The translations under genes were made by a program, and so were the position numbers. DNA of 64,000 nucleotides from VRUE01 sp963732225 (GTDB lineage Bacteria; Actinomycetota; Thermoleophilia; Solirubrobacterales; 70-9): the NCBI GenBank assembly GCA_963732225.1, contig CAVSYR010000002.1, positions 186,001-250,000 of the forward strand. The letters are read 5' to 3'. Below, piece by piece: positions 34,289 to 42,695 of the stretch. Every line of letters begins with the position of its first letter. Position 1 is the stretch's first letter. A model generated the notes under the pieces. It saw nothing but the letters and a program-made list of their open reading frames with translations. It had not been told where the DNA came from and searched no databases.

Positions 34289-36175
34289 ATGCGCCGGTTG
34301 AACCACCCCGTCTATCGCAACCGGGTCCTCCAGGTCTGTGCCGACGGCGCCCTCGTCGCCCTCGCCTACTACCTGGCGTTCCGGCTGCGCTTCCTCGACC
34401 AGAGCGATCTGCCGCACCGCTACTGGATCCTCTTCGCCCAGTCGGTTGGCTTCGTCATCGCTCTGAAGCTGATCGTCTTCGCCGCCTTCGGCATGTACCA
34501 AAAGTGGTGGCGATACGTCAGCGGTCGCGACTTCCTCCAGATCGTCCGCGCCGTCACCGTCTCCAGCGCGATCCTCGTCGTCGCCTTCACCGTGCTGCGG
34601 CCCTTCGCCCACAACCTGCCGCGCTCGGTCGCGGTGATGGACTTCCTGCTCACCCTGATGCTGATCACCGGCGCCCGCCTGGCGGTGCGCCTGATCGTCG
34701 AACGGCCCTCGCGCTCCGCCCGCGTCCCCAAGCGCGAGGTGCTGGTGATCGGCGCCGGCTCGGGTGGCCAGATGGTGGTGCGCGAGCTGCAGCTCAACCC
34801 CGAAATCGGCGTCACCGCGATCGGCTTCGTCGACGATGACCCGCGCAAGCGCGGCATGCGCATGCTCGGTCTCAAGGTGCTCGGCTCGACCAAGCAGATC
34901 GACAAGATCCTCGACGAGACCCATCCCGACGAGGTGGTGATCGCGATCCCCTCGGCCCCCGGCACGCTGCGGGCCAAAGTCGTCGCCGCCTGCCGCGATC
35001 GCGAGATCCGCGTGCGCACGCTGCCGACCGTCTTCGAGCTGCTGCGCGGCGGCGTCCAGCTCAACAAGCAGCTGCGCGAGGTGCGGGTCGAGGACGTGCT
35101 CGGCCGCGACCCGATCGTGCGCGAGCTCGACCGCGTCGGCGCCTACCTGCGCGACCGCATCGTCCTCGTCACCGGCGCCGGCGGCTCGATCGGCTCCGAG
35201 CTCTGCCGCCAGATCGCCCAGGTCAAACCGCGGCTGCTGGTGATGCTCGACCACGCCGAGGACAACCTCTTCCAGATCGACCGCGAGATGGTTGAGGAGC
35301 GCCATTGCACCAACGTCGAGTCGGTGCTCGCCGACTGCAAGGAGCCGAGCCGGATGCTCGAGGTGATGCAGCGCTTCAAGCCCGGCATCGTCTTCCACGC
35401 TGCCGCCTACAAGCACGTGCCGCTGATGGAGGCCAACCCGCTCGAGGCGGTGCGCAACAACGCGATCGCGACCCGGATCACGGCCGAGACCGCCGCCGCG
35501 TCGGACGTCGAGCGCTTCGTCCTGATCTCCACCGACAAGGCGGTCAACCCGAAAACCGTGATGGGCGCCTCGAAGGCGATGGCCGAGTGGATCGTCGAGG
35601 CGGCCGGGCGCAAACACCCCGGCACCCGCTTCGCCAGCGTCCGCTTCGGCAACGTGCTCGCCTCCTCGGGCAGCGTCGTGCCGATCTTCCGCAGCCAGAT
35701 CGAGCGCGGCGGCCCGGTCACGGTCACCCACCCCGAGATGACCCGCTACTTCATGACCATCCCCGAGGCGGTGCAGATGGTTATTCGCGCCGGCGACATC
35801 GGGGCCGGCAAGGGCGAGGTCTTCGTCCTCGACATGGGCGAGCCGGTGCGGATCGTCGACCTCGCCCGCAACATGATCCGCCTCGCTGGCTACGAGCCGG
35901 AAACCGACATCGCGATCGAGTTCACCAAGCCGCGCCCTGGGGAGAAGCTGCACGAGGAGCTCTTCGGCCTCGCCGAGAGCGGACAGCCGACGGCGGCGCG
36001 GCGGATCCAGCGCGCCGTGCGCGAGGCGCCGCTCGATCCCGATTGGATCGAGTCGACGCTGAACTCGCTCGAGCACCTGGTGCTGGCCGGGGACGAGGCT
36101 AATCTGGCCCAGCGTGTCGTCGAGATGATCACCGCCCCTGGCGGTGACGCGGCGGCAGTCGTCTACGACGAGTAG
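34289..36175 (+). CDS. Membrane nucleotide-sugar 4,6-dehydratase (CapD/PglF/WbpM family)
   Basis: 628 residues from ATG 34289. Four N-terminal helices precede a CoA-binding-like Rossmann domain (VLVIGAGSGGQMVV) and the short-chain dehydrogenase catalytic domain with VTGAGGSIGSELCRQI. The family catalytic region lies around AYKHVPLMEANP and DKAVNPKTVMGASK. Members dehydrate UDP-GlcNAc to start synthesis of diamino- or deoxy-sugars for surface glycans. It is the first gene of a plus-strand polysaccharide operon. Confidence 0.94.
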   Translation: MRRLNHPVYRNRVLQVCADGALVALAYYLAFRLRFLDQSDLPHRYWILFAQSVGFVIALKLIVFAAFGMYQKWWRYVSGRDFLQIVRAVTVSSAILVVAFTVLRPFAHNLPRSVAVMDFLLTLMLITGARLAVRLIVERPSRSARVPKREVLVIGAGSGGQMVVRELQLNPEIGVTAIGFVDDDPRKRGMRMLGLKVLGSTKQIDKILDETHPDEVVIAIPSAPGTLRAKVVAACRDREIRVRTLPTVFELLRGGVQLNKQLREVRVEDVLGRDPIVRELDRVGAYLRDRIVLVTGAGGSIGSELCRQIAQVKPRLLVMLDHAEDNLFQIDREMVEERHCTNVESVLADCKEPSRMLEVMQRFKPGIVFHAAAYKHVPLMEANPLEAVRNNAIATRITAETAAASDVERFVLISTDKAVNPKTVMGASKAMAEWIVEAAGRKHPGTRFASVRFGNVLASSGSVVPIFRSQIERGGPVTVTHPEMTRYFMTIPEAVQMVIRAGDIGAGKGEVFVLDMGEPVRIVDLARNMIRLAGYEPETDIAIEFTKPRPGEKLHEELFGLAESGQPTAARRIQRAVREAPLDPDWIESTLNSLEHLVLAGDEANLAQRVVEMITAPGGDAAAVVYDE

Positions 36176-36192
36176 CCTCTCGCAGCCACTCA

Positions 36193-36963
36193 GTGGAGTT
36201 GATCAAGGAAATCGGCGCCTTCGCAGGCCTGGCAGCGTTTCTGGGCCTCGCCGTTCTCGCCATGCTCGCCTTCTCCCAGGGGCGCGACATCCGCCGCCTG
36301 CGCGAGTGGGCCGGCTCGGCCCCCGAGCGTGACACCGAGCGCAAGGACTCGACCTCCGCGTCGGCGGCGAAGCGGGCCGAGGAGCTGCGCGCCCTCGAGG
36401 ACGCCCGAACCGCCGAACGCGAGTCACTCGATCAGCGCGAGGAGCGCCGCCGACGTCGCGACGCGGGCCTGCCGGAACTGACGCGACGCGAGCGCCTCGG
36501 CGAGGGCTTCTCCAACGTCGGCTCGCGCATTGCCGAGCCTCGCTACCTAGTTGGAATTTTCGTCGTCGTGCTGCTGCTCGCCGCCGCCGCCGTCTACGTC
36601 GCCACCCAGGGCTCGGACTCCGCCGACGGCAAGGGTGGCAAGGCCAAGTCGGCGAAGGCGACCAAGCCGGGCGAAATCGAAGTGACGGTGCTGAACGGCA
36701 CCGCGGTGCCCGGCCTCGCCGCTGAATACGGCGACAAAGTCGAGGGCAAGGGCTTCAAGCTCGGCGCCGTCACCAACAGCAGCACCAGCTTCGCCGAAAG
36801 CATGGTCATGTTCGAACGCGGCCACGCTCCCGAAGCCCGCAAGGTCGCCAAGGCGCTGGGCATCTCGCAGGTGAAGCTGATGAGTGCCGACATCGAATCG
36901 GTCTCCGGCGGTGCGTCGGTCTCCGTGATCGTCGGCGAGGACAATGCCGCGAGCGAAGGCTGA
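36193..36963 (+). CDS. LytR C-terminal domain membrane protein
   Basis: 256 residues from GTG 36193. An N-terminal helix (AGLAAFLGLAVLAMLAF), a long charged helical cytoplasmic-like stretch rich in Arg/Glu and a second helix (YLVGIFVVVLLLAAAAVYVA) precede a LytR_C domain (IEVTVLNGTAVPGLA..). LytR_C domains occur with LCP proteins that attach glycopolymers to peptidoglycan, but no LCP domain is present here. The exported domain uses GAA for most glutamates. The gene overlaps the next by 20 bases. Confidence 0.85.
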   Translation: MELIKEIGAFAGLAAFLGLAVLAMLAFSQGRDIRRLREWAGSAPERDTERKDSTSASAAKRAEELRALEDARTAERESLDQREERRRRRDAGLPELTRRERLGEGFSNVGSRIAEPRYLVGIFVVVLLLAAAAVYVATQGSDSADGKGGKAKSAKATKPGEIEVTVLNGTAVPGLAAEYGDKVEGKGFKLGAVTNSSTSFAESMVMFERGHAPEARKVAKALGISQVKLMSADIESVSGGASVSVIVGEDNAASEG

Positions 36964-37450
36964 GGTCTGGGCAGGCCTCGTCTTCGCCCTCCTCGTTCTC
37001 GCCACACTCGCCGCCTTCGCCTGGTCACAGCGGCTGAAGCGCGACCCGCTCGTGCTCGATCGCACCTCCTTCATCGCCGTGCCGATCGCCCATCCGAAGC
37101 ACCCGGTTCACGGCTTCACCCCCAACGGGGACTGTCGCTACGACAGGATGCGGATTCGCTTCCGCACCACCCAGTCCGACCACGGAACCGTCCAGGTGGT
37201 CAAGCCAGGCGGCAAGCTGATCGTCACCCTCGACCGCGACACCTTCCTCAAGCGCTACCACTTCCACACTTACCACTGGGACGGTCGCGACCGCGAAGGC
37301 GGCATCGCGCCGGCCGGGCGTTACAAGCTGCGGGTCAAGCTGCTCGGCCAGGACCGCGTGCTGGTACCGCCGGGCACGATCAAGCTGCACCACGCGAAGC
37401 GGAATCCGACCAAGGGGTGCAAGAGCGCCGCGCCCGGGGGCAAGCCTTGA
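36944..37450 (+). CDS. Membrane-anchored FlgD-Ig-like protein
   Basis: 168 residues: one N-terminal helix (VFALLVLATLAAFAW), then a beta-sandwich whose end (HTYHWDGRDREGGIAPAGRY) matches the FlgD Ig-like/T9SS-type pattern WDGRD..G..xPAGxY. The protein has only two cysteines (NGDCRYDRM, KGCKS). Flagella are not otherwise seen here, so a structural envelope role within the polysaccharide locus is more likely. It overlaps the LytR_C gene and shares a TTGA overlap with the next. Confidence 0.75.
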   Translation: MPRAKAEVWAGLVFALLVLATLAAFAWSQRLKRDPLVLDRTSFIAVPIAHPKHPVHGFTPNGDCRYDRMRIRFRTTQSDHGTVQVVKPGGKLIVTLDRDTFLKRYHFHTYHWDGRDREGGIAPAGRYKLRVKLLGQDRVLVPPGTIKLHHAKRNPTKGCKSAAPGGKP

Positions 37451-39102
37451 GCTCCTTCTTTGCCGCGCTCGGCGTGCTGGTTGCAGCTGGCGGAGCAGCG
37501 GGCGCGATCCTGTTGCCTCCGGGTCGGCTGCGTTCGCTGGCGATGCTGGTGGCGCTGGTCCTCTTCCCAGTCTTGATCCTCGGCGACCAGTGGCACTCAC
37601 ACCAGATCGTCGACCTGCGCCACAGCACCGGCCGACTCGTCGCACTTGGCCTCGTGGGGCTCGTGGTTACGGCTGCGCTCGCTTATGTCTTCAGGCGCTG
37701 GCGGGTACTCCTACCTCTGGCGATCGTTGCCGCGCTGCCGTTTCGGGTGCCGCTTCACTCAGGTGGCGACACGGCGAATCTGCTCGTACCGCTCTATCTC
37801 GTGATTGCTGGGGGAGTGCTGGCGGTGGTGGCCAGGGACTGGGCGTTCCGGCCGGCCGGTCCTGTCACTGCAGGGGACCCACCACCCCCTCCGGTCGCTA
37901 AAGCGTCCTCAGGGGCGGTACCCCCTACAGTGCCACCCGCCGGAGGAGCGCTTACCTGGCTACCGCGAGTACTCGCGGCTGTCGTGGTCCTATACGCCGT
38001 GCAGGCTCTGTATTCCGAGGACTTTTCGAAGGGGCTGCAGAACACATGCTTTTTCTTCGTCCCGTTCAGCCTGGTGTACGGGCTGCTGCGCGAGGTCAAG
38101 TGGGACCGGAGGTTGCTGACGCTAGTCCTCTGGGTCGTCGGGATCGAGGCCGTCTGCTTCGTGCTGGTTGGCTCAGTGGAGTTCGTGAGCAAGAGCTTGT
38201 TCTGGAACGACCAGGTGATCAGGTCGAACGAATTCCACACCTACTTCAGGGTCAACTCGGTCTTCTGGGATCCGAATATCTACGGGCGGTACCTGACACT
38301 CGTCGCGGTAGTTGCGATGAGTGCATTGCTGTGGGCGCGGGAGCGAAAGACGCTCGCTTTGCTCACGGCTCTCATCGCTGTCCTCTGGATAGGGCTGGTC
38401 CCAACGTTCTCGCAGTCGAGCTTCGCCGCACTCCTTGCAGGACTGGTTGTCCTAGCCGCCTTGCGCTGGAGCTTGAAATGGACGGCGATTGCCGCGGTCG
38501 GCGGCGTCGTGCTGACGATGCTCATGGTTACTCTTGCCGGCAGCTTCAGCTTCGACCGCATCAACATCGACACCAGCGGCCGCGCCAATCTTGTGTCCGG
38601 CGGCGTCCACCTCTTCACCCAGCGCCCCATCTACGGCTACGGCTCAGGCAGCTTCCCCAAGGCCTACCGCAAGCACGTCAAGACCCGCAAAGCCCCGGTC
38701 TCCGTCTCCCACACCGAGCCGATCACCGTCGCCGCCGAGCAAGGCCTCGTCGGCCTATCGCTCTACGCCGCCCTCGTCGTAACAGCGCTGTGGACGATGA
38801 CCACCGGCCTGCGTGCCTCGCTGTCTCGCCTATCCACTTCTCGTGCGGGTGGCGCTGTAGGGGGGCCCGCCCCCGAGGACGCTTTAGCGACCGGAGGGGG
38901 TGGGGGGTCCCCTGCAGCGACAGGACCCGCGCGCCAAGTGGCTCGCGCAGCGACCCTCGCAACCTTCGTAGCCCTCCTAGTCCACACCATGGCCTACGCC
39001 GGCTTCTACGAGGACCCGATCACCTGGGTCCTGCTCGCGGTCGGTGTCTCCCTGGCAACCGCAGATAGGGTCAGCGCGTGTCGGGATACCTCCGCCGCCT
39101 AG
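37447..39102 (+). CDS. O-antigen ligase-like membrane protein carrying two in-frame repeats
   Basis: 551 residues from TTG 37447, which overlaps the preceding stop (TTGA). About ten to twelve helices and a large loop with the region FTQRPIYGYGSGSFP resemble WaaL/Wzy-type ligases or polymerases. Two 83-bp palindromic repeats lie in frame in hydrophilic loops: residues about 138-165 (TAGDPPPPPVAKASSG) and about 467-494 (PEDALATGGGGGSPA). Their codon and residue composition is unlike the rest. The enzyme should join or polymerise undecaprenyl-linked glycans outside the membrane; which activity applies is not decidable here. Confidence 0.85.
   Translation: MSSFFAALGVLVAAGGAAGAILLPPGRLRSLAMLVALVLFPVLILGDQWHSHQIVDLRHSTGRLVALGLVGLVVTAALAYVFRRWRVLLPLAIVAALPFRVPLHSGGDTANLLVPLYLVIAGGVLAVVARDWAFRPAGPVTAGDPPPPPVAKASSGAVPPTVPPAGGALTWLPRVLAAVVVLYAVQALYSEDFSKGLQNTCFFFVPFSLVYGLLREVKWDRRLLTLVLWVVGIEAVCFVLVGSVEFVSKSLFWNDQVIRSNEFHTYFRVNSVFWDPNIYGRYLTLVAVVAMSALLWARERKTLALLTALIAVLWIGLVPTFSQSSFAALLAGLVVLAALRWSLKWTAIAAVGGVVLTMLMVTLAGSFSFDRINIDTSGRANLVSGGVHLFTQRPIYGYGSGSFPKAYRKHVKTRKAPVSVSHTEPITVAAEQGLVGLSLYAALVVTALWTMTTGLRASLSRLSTSRAGGAVGGPAPEDALATGGGGGSPAATGPARQVARAATLATFVALLVHTMAYAGFYEDPITWVLLAVGVSLATADRVSACRDTSAA
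37858..37940 (+). repeat. 83-bp palindromic repeat, copy A (within ligase CDS)
   Basis: Copy A and copy B (38845-38927, opposite orientation) match at 77 of 83 positions by hand alignment. The centre is GGTCGCTAAAGCGTCC, a near-perfect hairpin, and the flanks CTGCAGGGG and CCCCCTACAG pair imperfectly, so the unit is palindromic overall. It lies fully inside the coding frame without a stop, in a loop between two membrane helices. Confidence 0.9.
38845..38927 (-). repeat. 83-bp palindromic repeat, copy B (within ligase CDS)
   Basis: Inverted relative to copy A, about 0.9 kb downstream in the same gene. Here the reverse orientation is translated, giving a Gly/Ala/Pro-rich loop before the last helices. 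No stop codon occurs in the used frame in either orientation. Confidence 0.9.
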
Positions 39103-40619
39103 CGACGACCGGGGCCGCCTACACCGCGGCCAGCATCGTCTCGAAGCTGATCGCGGTGGCGCTGCTGCCGCTCTACACGCGCTACCTCACGACCGGCGAC
39201 TACGGCGCCGCCGAAGTGATGTTCGCCGCCGTCGTCTCGGCCAGCATCGTCGTCCGCTTCGGCCTGATCGAGGCGCTTTTGCGCTTCTACTACAAGGACG
39301 ACGAGGATCCGGCCCGCGTCGTCTCCTCCTCCTTCGCCGCCCTCTTCTGGTTCGCCACGATCGCGGCGCTGGTCGCGCTGCCCTTCGCCGGGCCGATCTC
39401 CGAAGCGCTGCTCGCCGAATCTGCCCCCGACCTGGCGCGGATCTCGATCGGCGGCCTCTGGGTCCTGACCCTCAACGAGTACCTGCTCACCCTCTTCCGC
39501 CTCGAGGAGCGCGCCAGGGCCTTCTTTGTCACCACGATCATCAACGTGCTGGCCGCGATCGCCCTCACGGTGATCCTCGTCGTCGGCATGGAAGAGGGCG
39601 CCCGTGGCCTCTTGATCGGCAGTTACGCCAGCGGCGCCGCCGTCGTGCTGGCGCTGATCTTCATCCACCGGCGCCGCCTCTCGCTGCGCTTCGAGCGGCC
39701 CCTGCTGCGCCGCCTGATGCGCTTCGGCCTGCCGACGATGCCGGCCGAGCTCTCGCTCTACGGGCTCAACTTCGTCGACCGGATCATCATCGTCCACGCC
39801 GCCGGCCTGCCCGAGGCCGGGCTCTACTCGATCGCGGTCAAGTTCGCCCAGGGCGTCAACGTCCTCGTCCGCGGCTTCCAGCTCGCCTGGCCGCCGCTCG
39901 CCTACTCGATTCGTGACGACGACGAGGCGCGCCGCGTCTACGCCACCGTGGTCACCCTGTTCGTCGCCGGCTGCGCCTTCGTCGTCACCGGCATGTGGTT
40001 GCTCTCGCGCTGGCTCGTGCGCGCCCTCGCCGCGCCTGAATTCTTCGGCTCCTACAAGGCGATCGGCCTGCTCGCCACCGCCGCCACCCTCTACGCGCTC
40101 TACATGGTGCTCGTCGTCATCCTCGGCCGCACCGGCCGCACCGAGTTCAACTTCCCCGCCACGGCCGCCGCCCTCGTTGCCAACATCGCCCTCAACCTCG
40201 CCCTGGTACCGCCGCTGGGGATCGTCGGCGCCGGCATCGCCCTCGTCGCCTCCTACATCGTCGTGCTGGCGCTGATGTATGTCTTCACCCAGCGGCTCTT
40301 CCCGGTGCCCTACGAATGGGGGCGCCTGCTGCGGGTCCTGACGGTCTCGACCGTCCTCGTCGGACTTGGCGAATTGCTGCTGCCGACGGAGGGCTTCGTT
40401 GGTCTCCTCCTGCGCCTCGTCTTCGCCCTCGCCTATCCGGTTGCTCTCCTGGCCACGGGATTCTTCACCCGCGACGAGCGTCGCTGGCTGGCTCGCCTGC
40501 GCCACCCGTCCGAGGTCCTCGCTGGCCTGCAGGCCCTGCGCCCGGTCGCGGCCGGAGTCGACGGCGCGGTGCCAGAGACCTACGAGGCCGAGCTGCGCGA
40601 CGAGGACGCTCACCTCTAG
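39078..40619 (+). CDS. Wzx-like polysaccharide flippase (MOP superfamily)
   Basis: 513 residues from GTG 39078, overlapping the ligase gene by 25 bases. About 12-14 helices, with the MOP-family N-terminus (TGAAYTAASIVSKLIAVALLPLYTRYLT, shown in parts) where YLTTGDYGAAEV is characteristic, and FGLPTMPAELSLYGLNFVDR in the second half. Such proteins flip undecaprenyl-linked oligosaccharides across the membrane. Next to a WaaL/Wzy-type gene it supports a Wzy-dependent pathway. The C-terminal 40 residues are hydrophilic and cytoplasmic. Confidence 0.92.
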   Translation: MSGYLRRLATTGAAYTAASIVSKLIAVALLPLYTRYLTTGDYGAAEVMFAAVVSASIVVRFGLIEALLRFYYKDDEDPARVVSSSFAALFWFATIAALVALPFAGPISEALLAESAPDLARISIGGLWVLTLNEYLLTLFRLEERARAFFVTTIINVLAAIALTVILVVGMEEGARGLLIGSYASGAAVVLALIFIHRRRLSLRFERPLLRRLMRFGLPTMPAELSLYGLNFVDRIIIVHAAGLPEAGLYSIAVKFAQGVNVLVRGFQLAWPPLAYSIRDDDEARRVYATVVTLFVAGCAFVVTGMWLLSRWLVRALAAPEFFGSYKAIGLLATAATLYALYMVLVVILGRTGRTEFNFPATAAALVANIALNLALVPPLGIVGAGIALVASYIVVLALMYVFTQRLFPVPYEWGRLLRVLTVSTVLVGLGELLLPTEGFVGLLLRLVFALAYPVALLATGFFTRDERRWLARLRHPSEVLAGLQALRPVAAGVDGAVPETYEAELRDEDAHL

Positions 40620-41543
40620 TCAGCGGCGCGCCCTGTCGGCAATGCTCCTTCCGCGCCCGGGGAACAGCGCCTGGCGAGCGTGGGCCCAGTAGATGCGCCT
40701 CGGTTGGCTGGGCATGACAGTGGCGGCAAGCGCCCGCACCGCGTAGGCCCAGGCGGTGAGCAGGCGCACCGCGAGCGCCGCTACCCCTCCGTGGTGCTTG
40801 CGCATGTAGCGATCCCGGTTGCGGTGGAATTCGACGATGCGGGGAAGGCCCTTGCCGAGGTCGGTGGAGAGCTGGTCGTGGTGGACCGCCTCGGCGGCGG
40901 GGACGAAAAGACTGTGCCAACCGGCCTCGTCGAGGCGCTTGGCGAAGTCGCACTCGTCGTAGTAGACGAAGAAGGCGGGGTCCATGTAGCCGATGCCGGC
41001 GGCCGCCTCGCGGCGGACCAGGAGGGCGCTCGACTGGCCCCAGTCGACCCGGCGGGTCGCGCTGCCCTTGCTCTGCACGGTCAGCCAACGGTGCAGGAAG
41101 AGGGCTCCGGCCAGGGCGGTGCCGACGCCGGGGAAGCGCCAGGCGCAGGGGACCGGCTCGCCCGCTGAGTCGAGCAGCTGTGCCGTTGCCGCGGCCGCCT
41201 TCGGGTCTGCTTCGAGGGCCTCGACCAGCGCCGCCGCGGCTCCCGGCCGCAGCTCGGAGTCCTCGTTGAGCAGCAGGCAGTACCTGCCTTCGGCCTCGCG
41301 CATAAGGGTTGAGTCGTTCTCGCCCTTGCCCGTGCGCTGCTCGCGCTCGATCAGGCGGATCTCGCCGCCTCGGTCACACACCGCCTCAGCCGAGCCGTCG
41401 CTGGAGGCGTTGTCCAAAACGAGGATCTCCCGCTCGACCCCCTGCGGGTGCGTGCGCTCGACCGCCTCGAGGCAGGCGAGCAGGTAATCGCGGCCGTTCG
41501 TGTTCACGACGCAGTAGGAGAGCGTGGGCGCCACCGCGGTCAC
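40620..41543 (-). CDS. Family 2 glycosyltransferase (rhamnosyltransferase-like)
   Basis: 307 residues from GTG 41543. GT-A fold motifs are SYCVVNTNGRDYLLACLEAV, VLDNASSDGS, the DxD-like LLLNEDSEL and FFVYYDECDFAKRL. The pattern is that of rhamnosyl/galactofuranosyl transferases of surface glycans. It converges on the flippase (stops adjacent) and is divergent from the next glycosyltransferase across a 38-base gap containing an inverted repeat. Confidence 0.9.
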   Translation of the reverse strand: MTAVAPTLSYCVVNTNGRDYLLACLEAVERTHPQGVEREILVLDNASSDGSAEAVCDRGGEIRLIEREQRTGKGENDSTLMREAEGRYCLLLNEDSELRPGAAAALVEALEADPKAAAATAQLLDSAGEPVPCAWRFPGVGTALAGALFLHRWLTVQSKGSATRRVDWGQSSALLVRREAAAGIGYMDPAFFVYYDECDFAKRLDEAGWHSLFVPAAEAVHHDQLSTDLGKGLPRIVEFHRNRDRYMRKHHGGVAALAVRLLTAWAYAVRALAATVMPSQPRRIYWAHARQALFPGRGRSIADRARR

Positions 41544-41553
41544 GATAATCGCC

Positions 41554-41576
41554 GTGTCCGGTGATTACCCGGACAC
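41554..41576. promoter_or_regulatory. Inverted repeat between divergent glycosyltransferase genes
   Basis: GTGTCCGG (41554-41561) and CCGGACAC (41569-41576) form a perfect 8-bp inverted repeat with a 7-base spacer. It fills most of the 38-base intergenic gap and is suited to be an operator for a dimeric repressor; no regulator is identified. Confidence 0.45.
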
Positions 41577-41581
41577 CCCAG

Positions 41582-42688
41582 ATGAGAGTCCAGCTAGTCG
41601 ACCCCTCGGCCTTCACGCCGCCCTACGACCGCGCGCTCGCCGCGGCGCTGGCTCGCCGCGGCGCCGAGGTCGAGCTGCTGACCAGTCGCTTCCTCTACGG
41701 ACCGGTCCCCGAGCCGGATGGCTACCGGGTGCGCGAGTGCTTCTACCGCCGCACTGCCGAGCGCGGTCTCGAGGCTTCCGGTCGCCGGGTCCTCAAGGCC
41801 ACCGAGCACCTCGGCGACATGCGGCGACTGCGCAGCGCGCTCAACGCCGAGGTCGTCCACTACCAGTGGCTCACGGCGCCCTCCGTCGACGCTTACCTGC
41901 TCCCCCCCAAGCGGCCACGCCTGCTCACCGCTCACTACATCCTGCCGCCCAGTCCCAGCCGCCGCCAAATAAAGGTCGCGCGGCGTCTCTTCTCGAGCAT
42001 GGACGCGGTCATCGCTCATTCCGAGCACGGTGCGGCCCGACTGCGCGACGAGGTAGGACTCGATCCCTCCCGTGTCCGCGTCATCCCCCACGGCGCCTTC
42101 GATTACCTCACCCGCCTGCCTGAGGAGAAGCCGCTGCCGACCGAGCTCGAGGGGGCCGAGGGACCGGTGATCCTCTTCTTCGGTCTGCTTCGTCCCTATA
42201 AGGGCCTCGACCTGCTGCTCGAGGCCTTTGCCCAGGTCGAGGGTGCCGAGCTCTGGATCGTCGGCAACCCGCGCATGGACCTCACACTGCTGCGAGCGGC
42301 AGCGCAGGCAGCCTCCGGGCGCGTCCGCGTCGTCACCCGCTTCGTCGAGGACGCCGAGATCCCGGCGATCTTCCGTCGCGCCGACCTCGTCGTCCTGCCC
42401 TACCGCGACGCCGAGCACTCCGGCGTCCTCTACACCGGCCTCGCCTTCGGCAAGCCGATGGTGCTCAGTGCCGTCGGCGGCTTCCCCGAGGTCGCCGCGG
42501 CCGGCGCGGCACGCCTCGTGCCTCCCGGCGACGCCACAGCGCTCGCCTCGGCTCTGAGTGAGCTGAGCGCCGATCCAGCCGCCCGCGCGCGCCTGGCCAC
42601 GGCTGCCAGCGAGGCCGCAGCGGGTCCCTACTCATGGGAGGCCGTCGCCGGCCAGACCCTGACGCTGTACGACGAACTGGTGCGGTGA
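41582..42688 (+). CDS. Family 4 glycosyltransferase
   Basis: 368 residues from ATG 41582. GT-B fold: an N-terminal domain beginning VQLVDPSAFTPPYDRALAAAL, then the acceptor/donor domain with FFGLLRPYKGLDLLLEA, RVVTRFVEDAEIPAIFRRADL and the GT4 motif LPYRDAEHSGVLYTGLAFGKP containing the catalytic Glu. It uses a nucleotide sugar to extend a surface glycan; sugar unknown. It starts a five-gene plus-strand run. Confidence 0.92.
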   Translation: MRVQLVDPSAFTPPYDRALAAALARRGAEVELLTSRFLYGPVPEPDGYRVRECFYRRTAERGLEASGRRVLKATEHLGDMRRLRSALNAEVVHYQWLTAPSVDAYLLPPKRPRLLTAHYILPPSPSRRQIKVARRLFSSMDAVIAHSEHGAARLRDEVGLDPSRVRVIPHGAFDYLTRLPEEKPLPTELEGAEGPVILFFGLLRPYKGLDLLLEAFAQVEGAELWIVGNPRMDLTLLRAAAQAASGRVRVVTRFVEDAEIPAIFRRADLVVLPYRDAEHSGVLYTGLAFGKPMVLSAVGGFPEVAAAGAARLVPPGDATALASALSELSADPAARARLATAASEAAAGPYSWEAVAGQTLTLYDELVR

Positions 42689-42695
42689 TAATCGC

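Noticed and set aside
33539..36076. Long minus-strand open frame across the epimerase gene
   Set aside because: Its upstream two thirds is the antisense of the epimerase/dehydratase at 34289-36175; only the DedA end (from ATG 34234) has family motifs.
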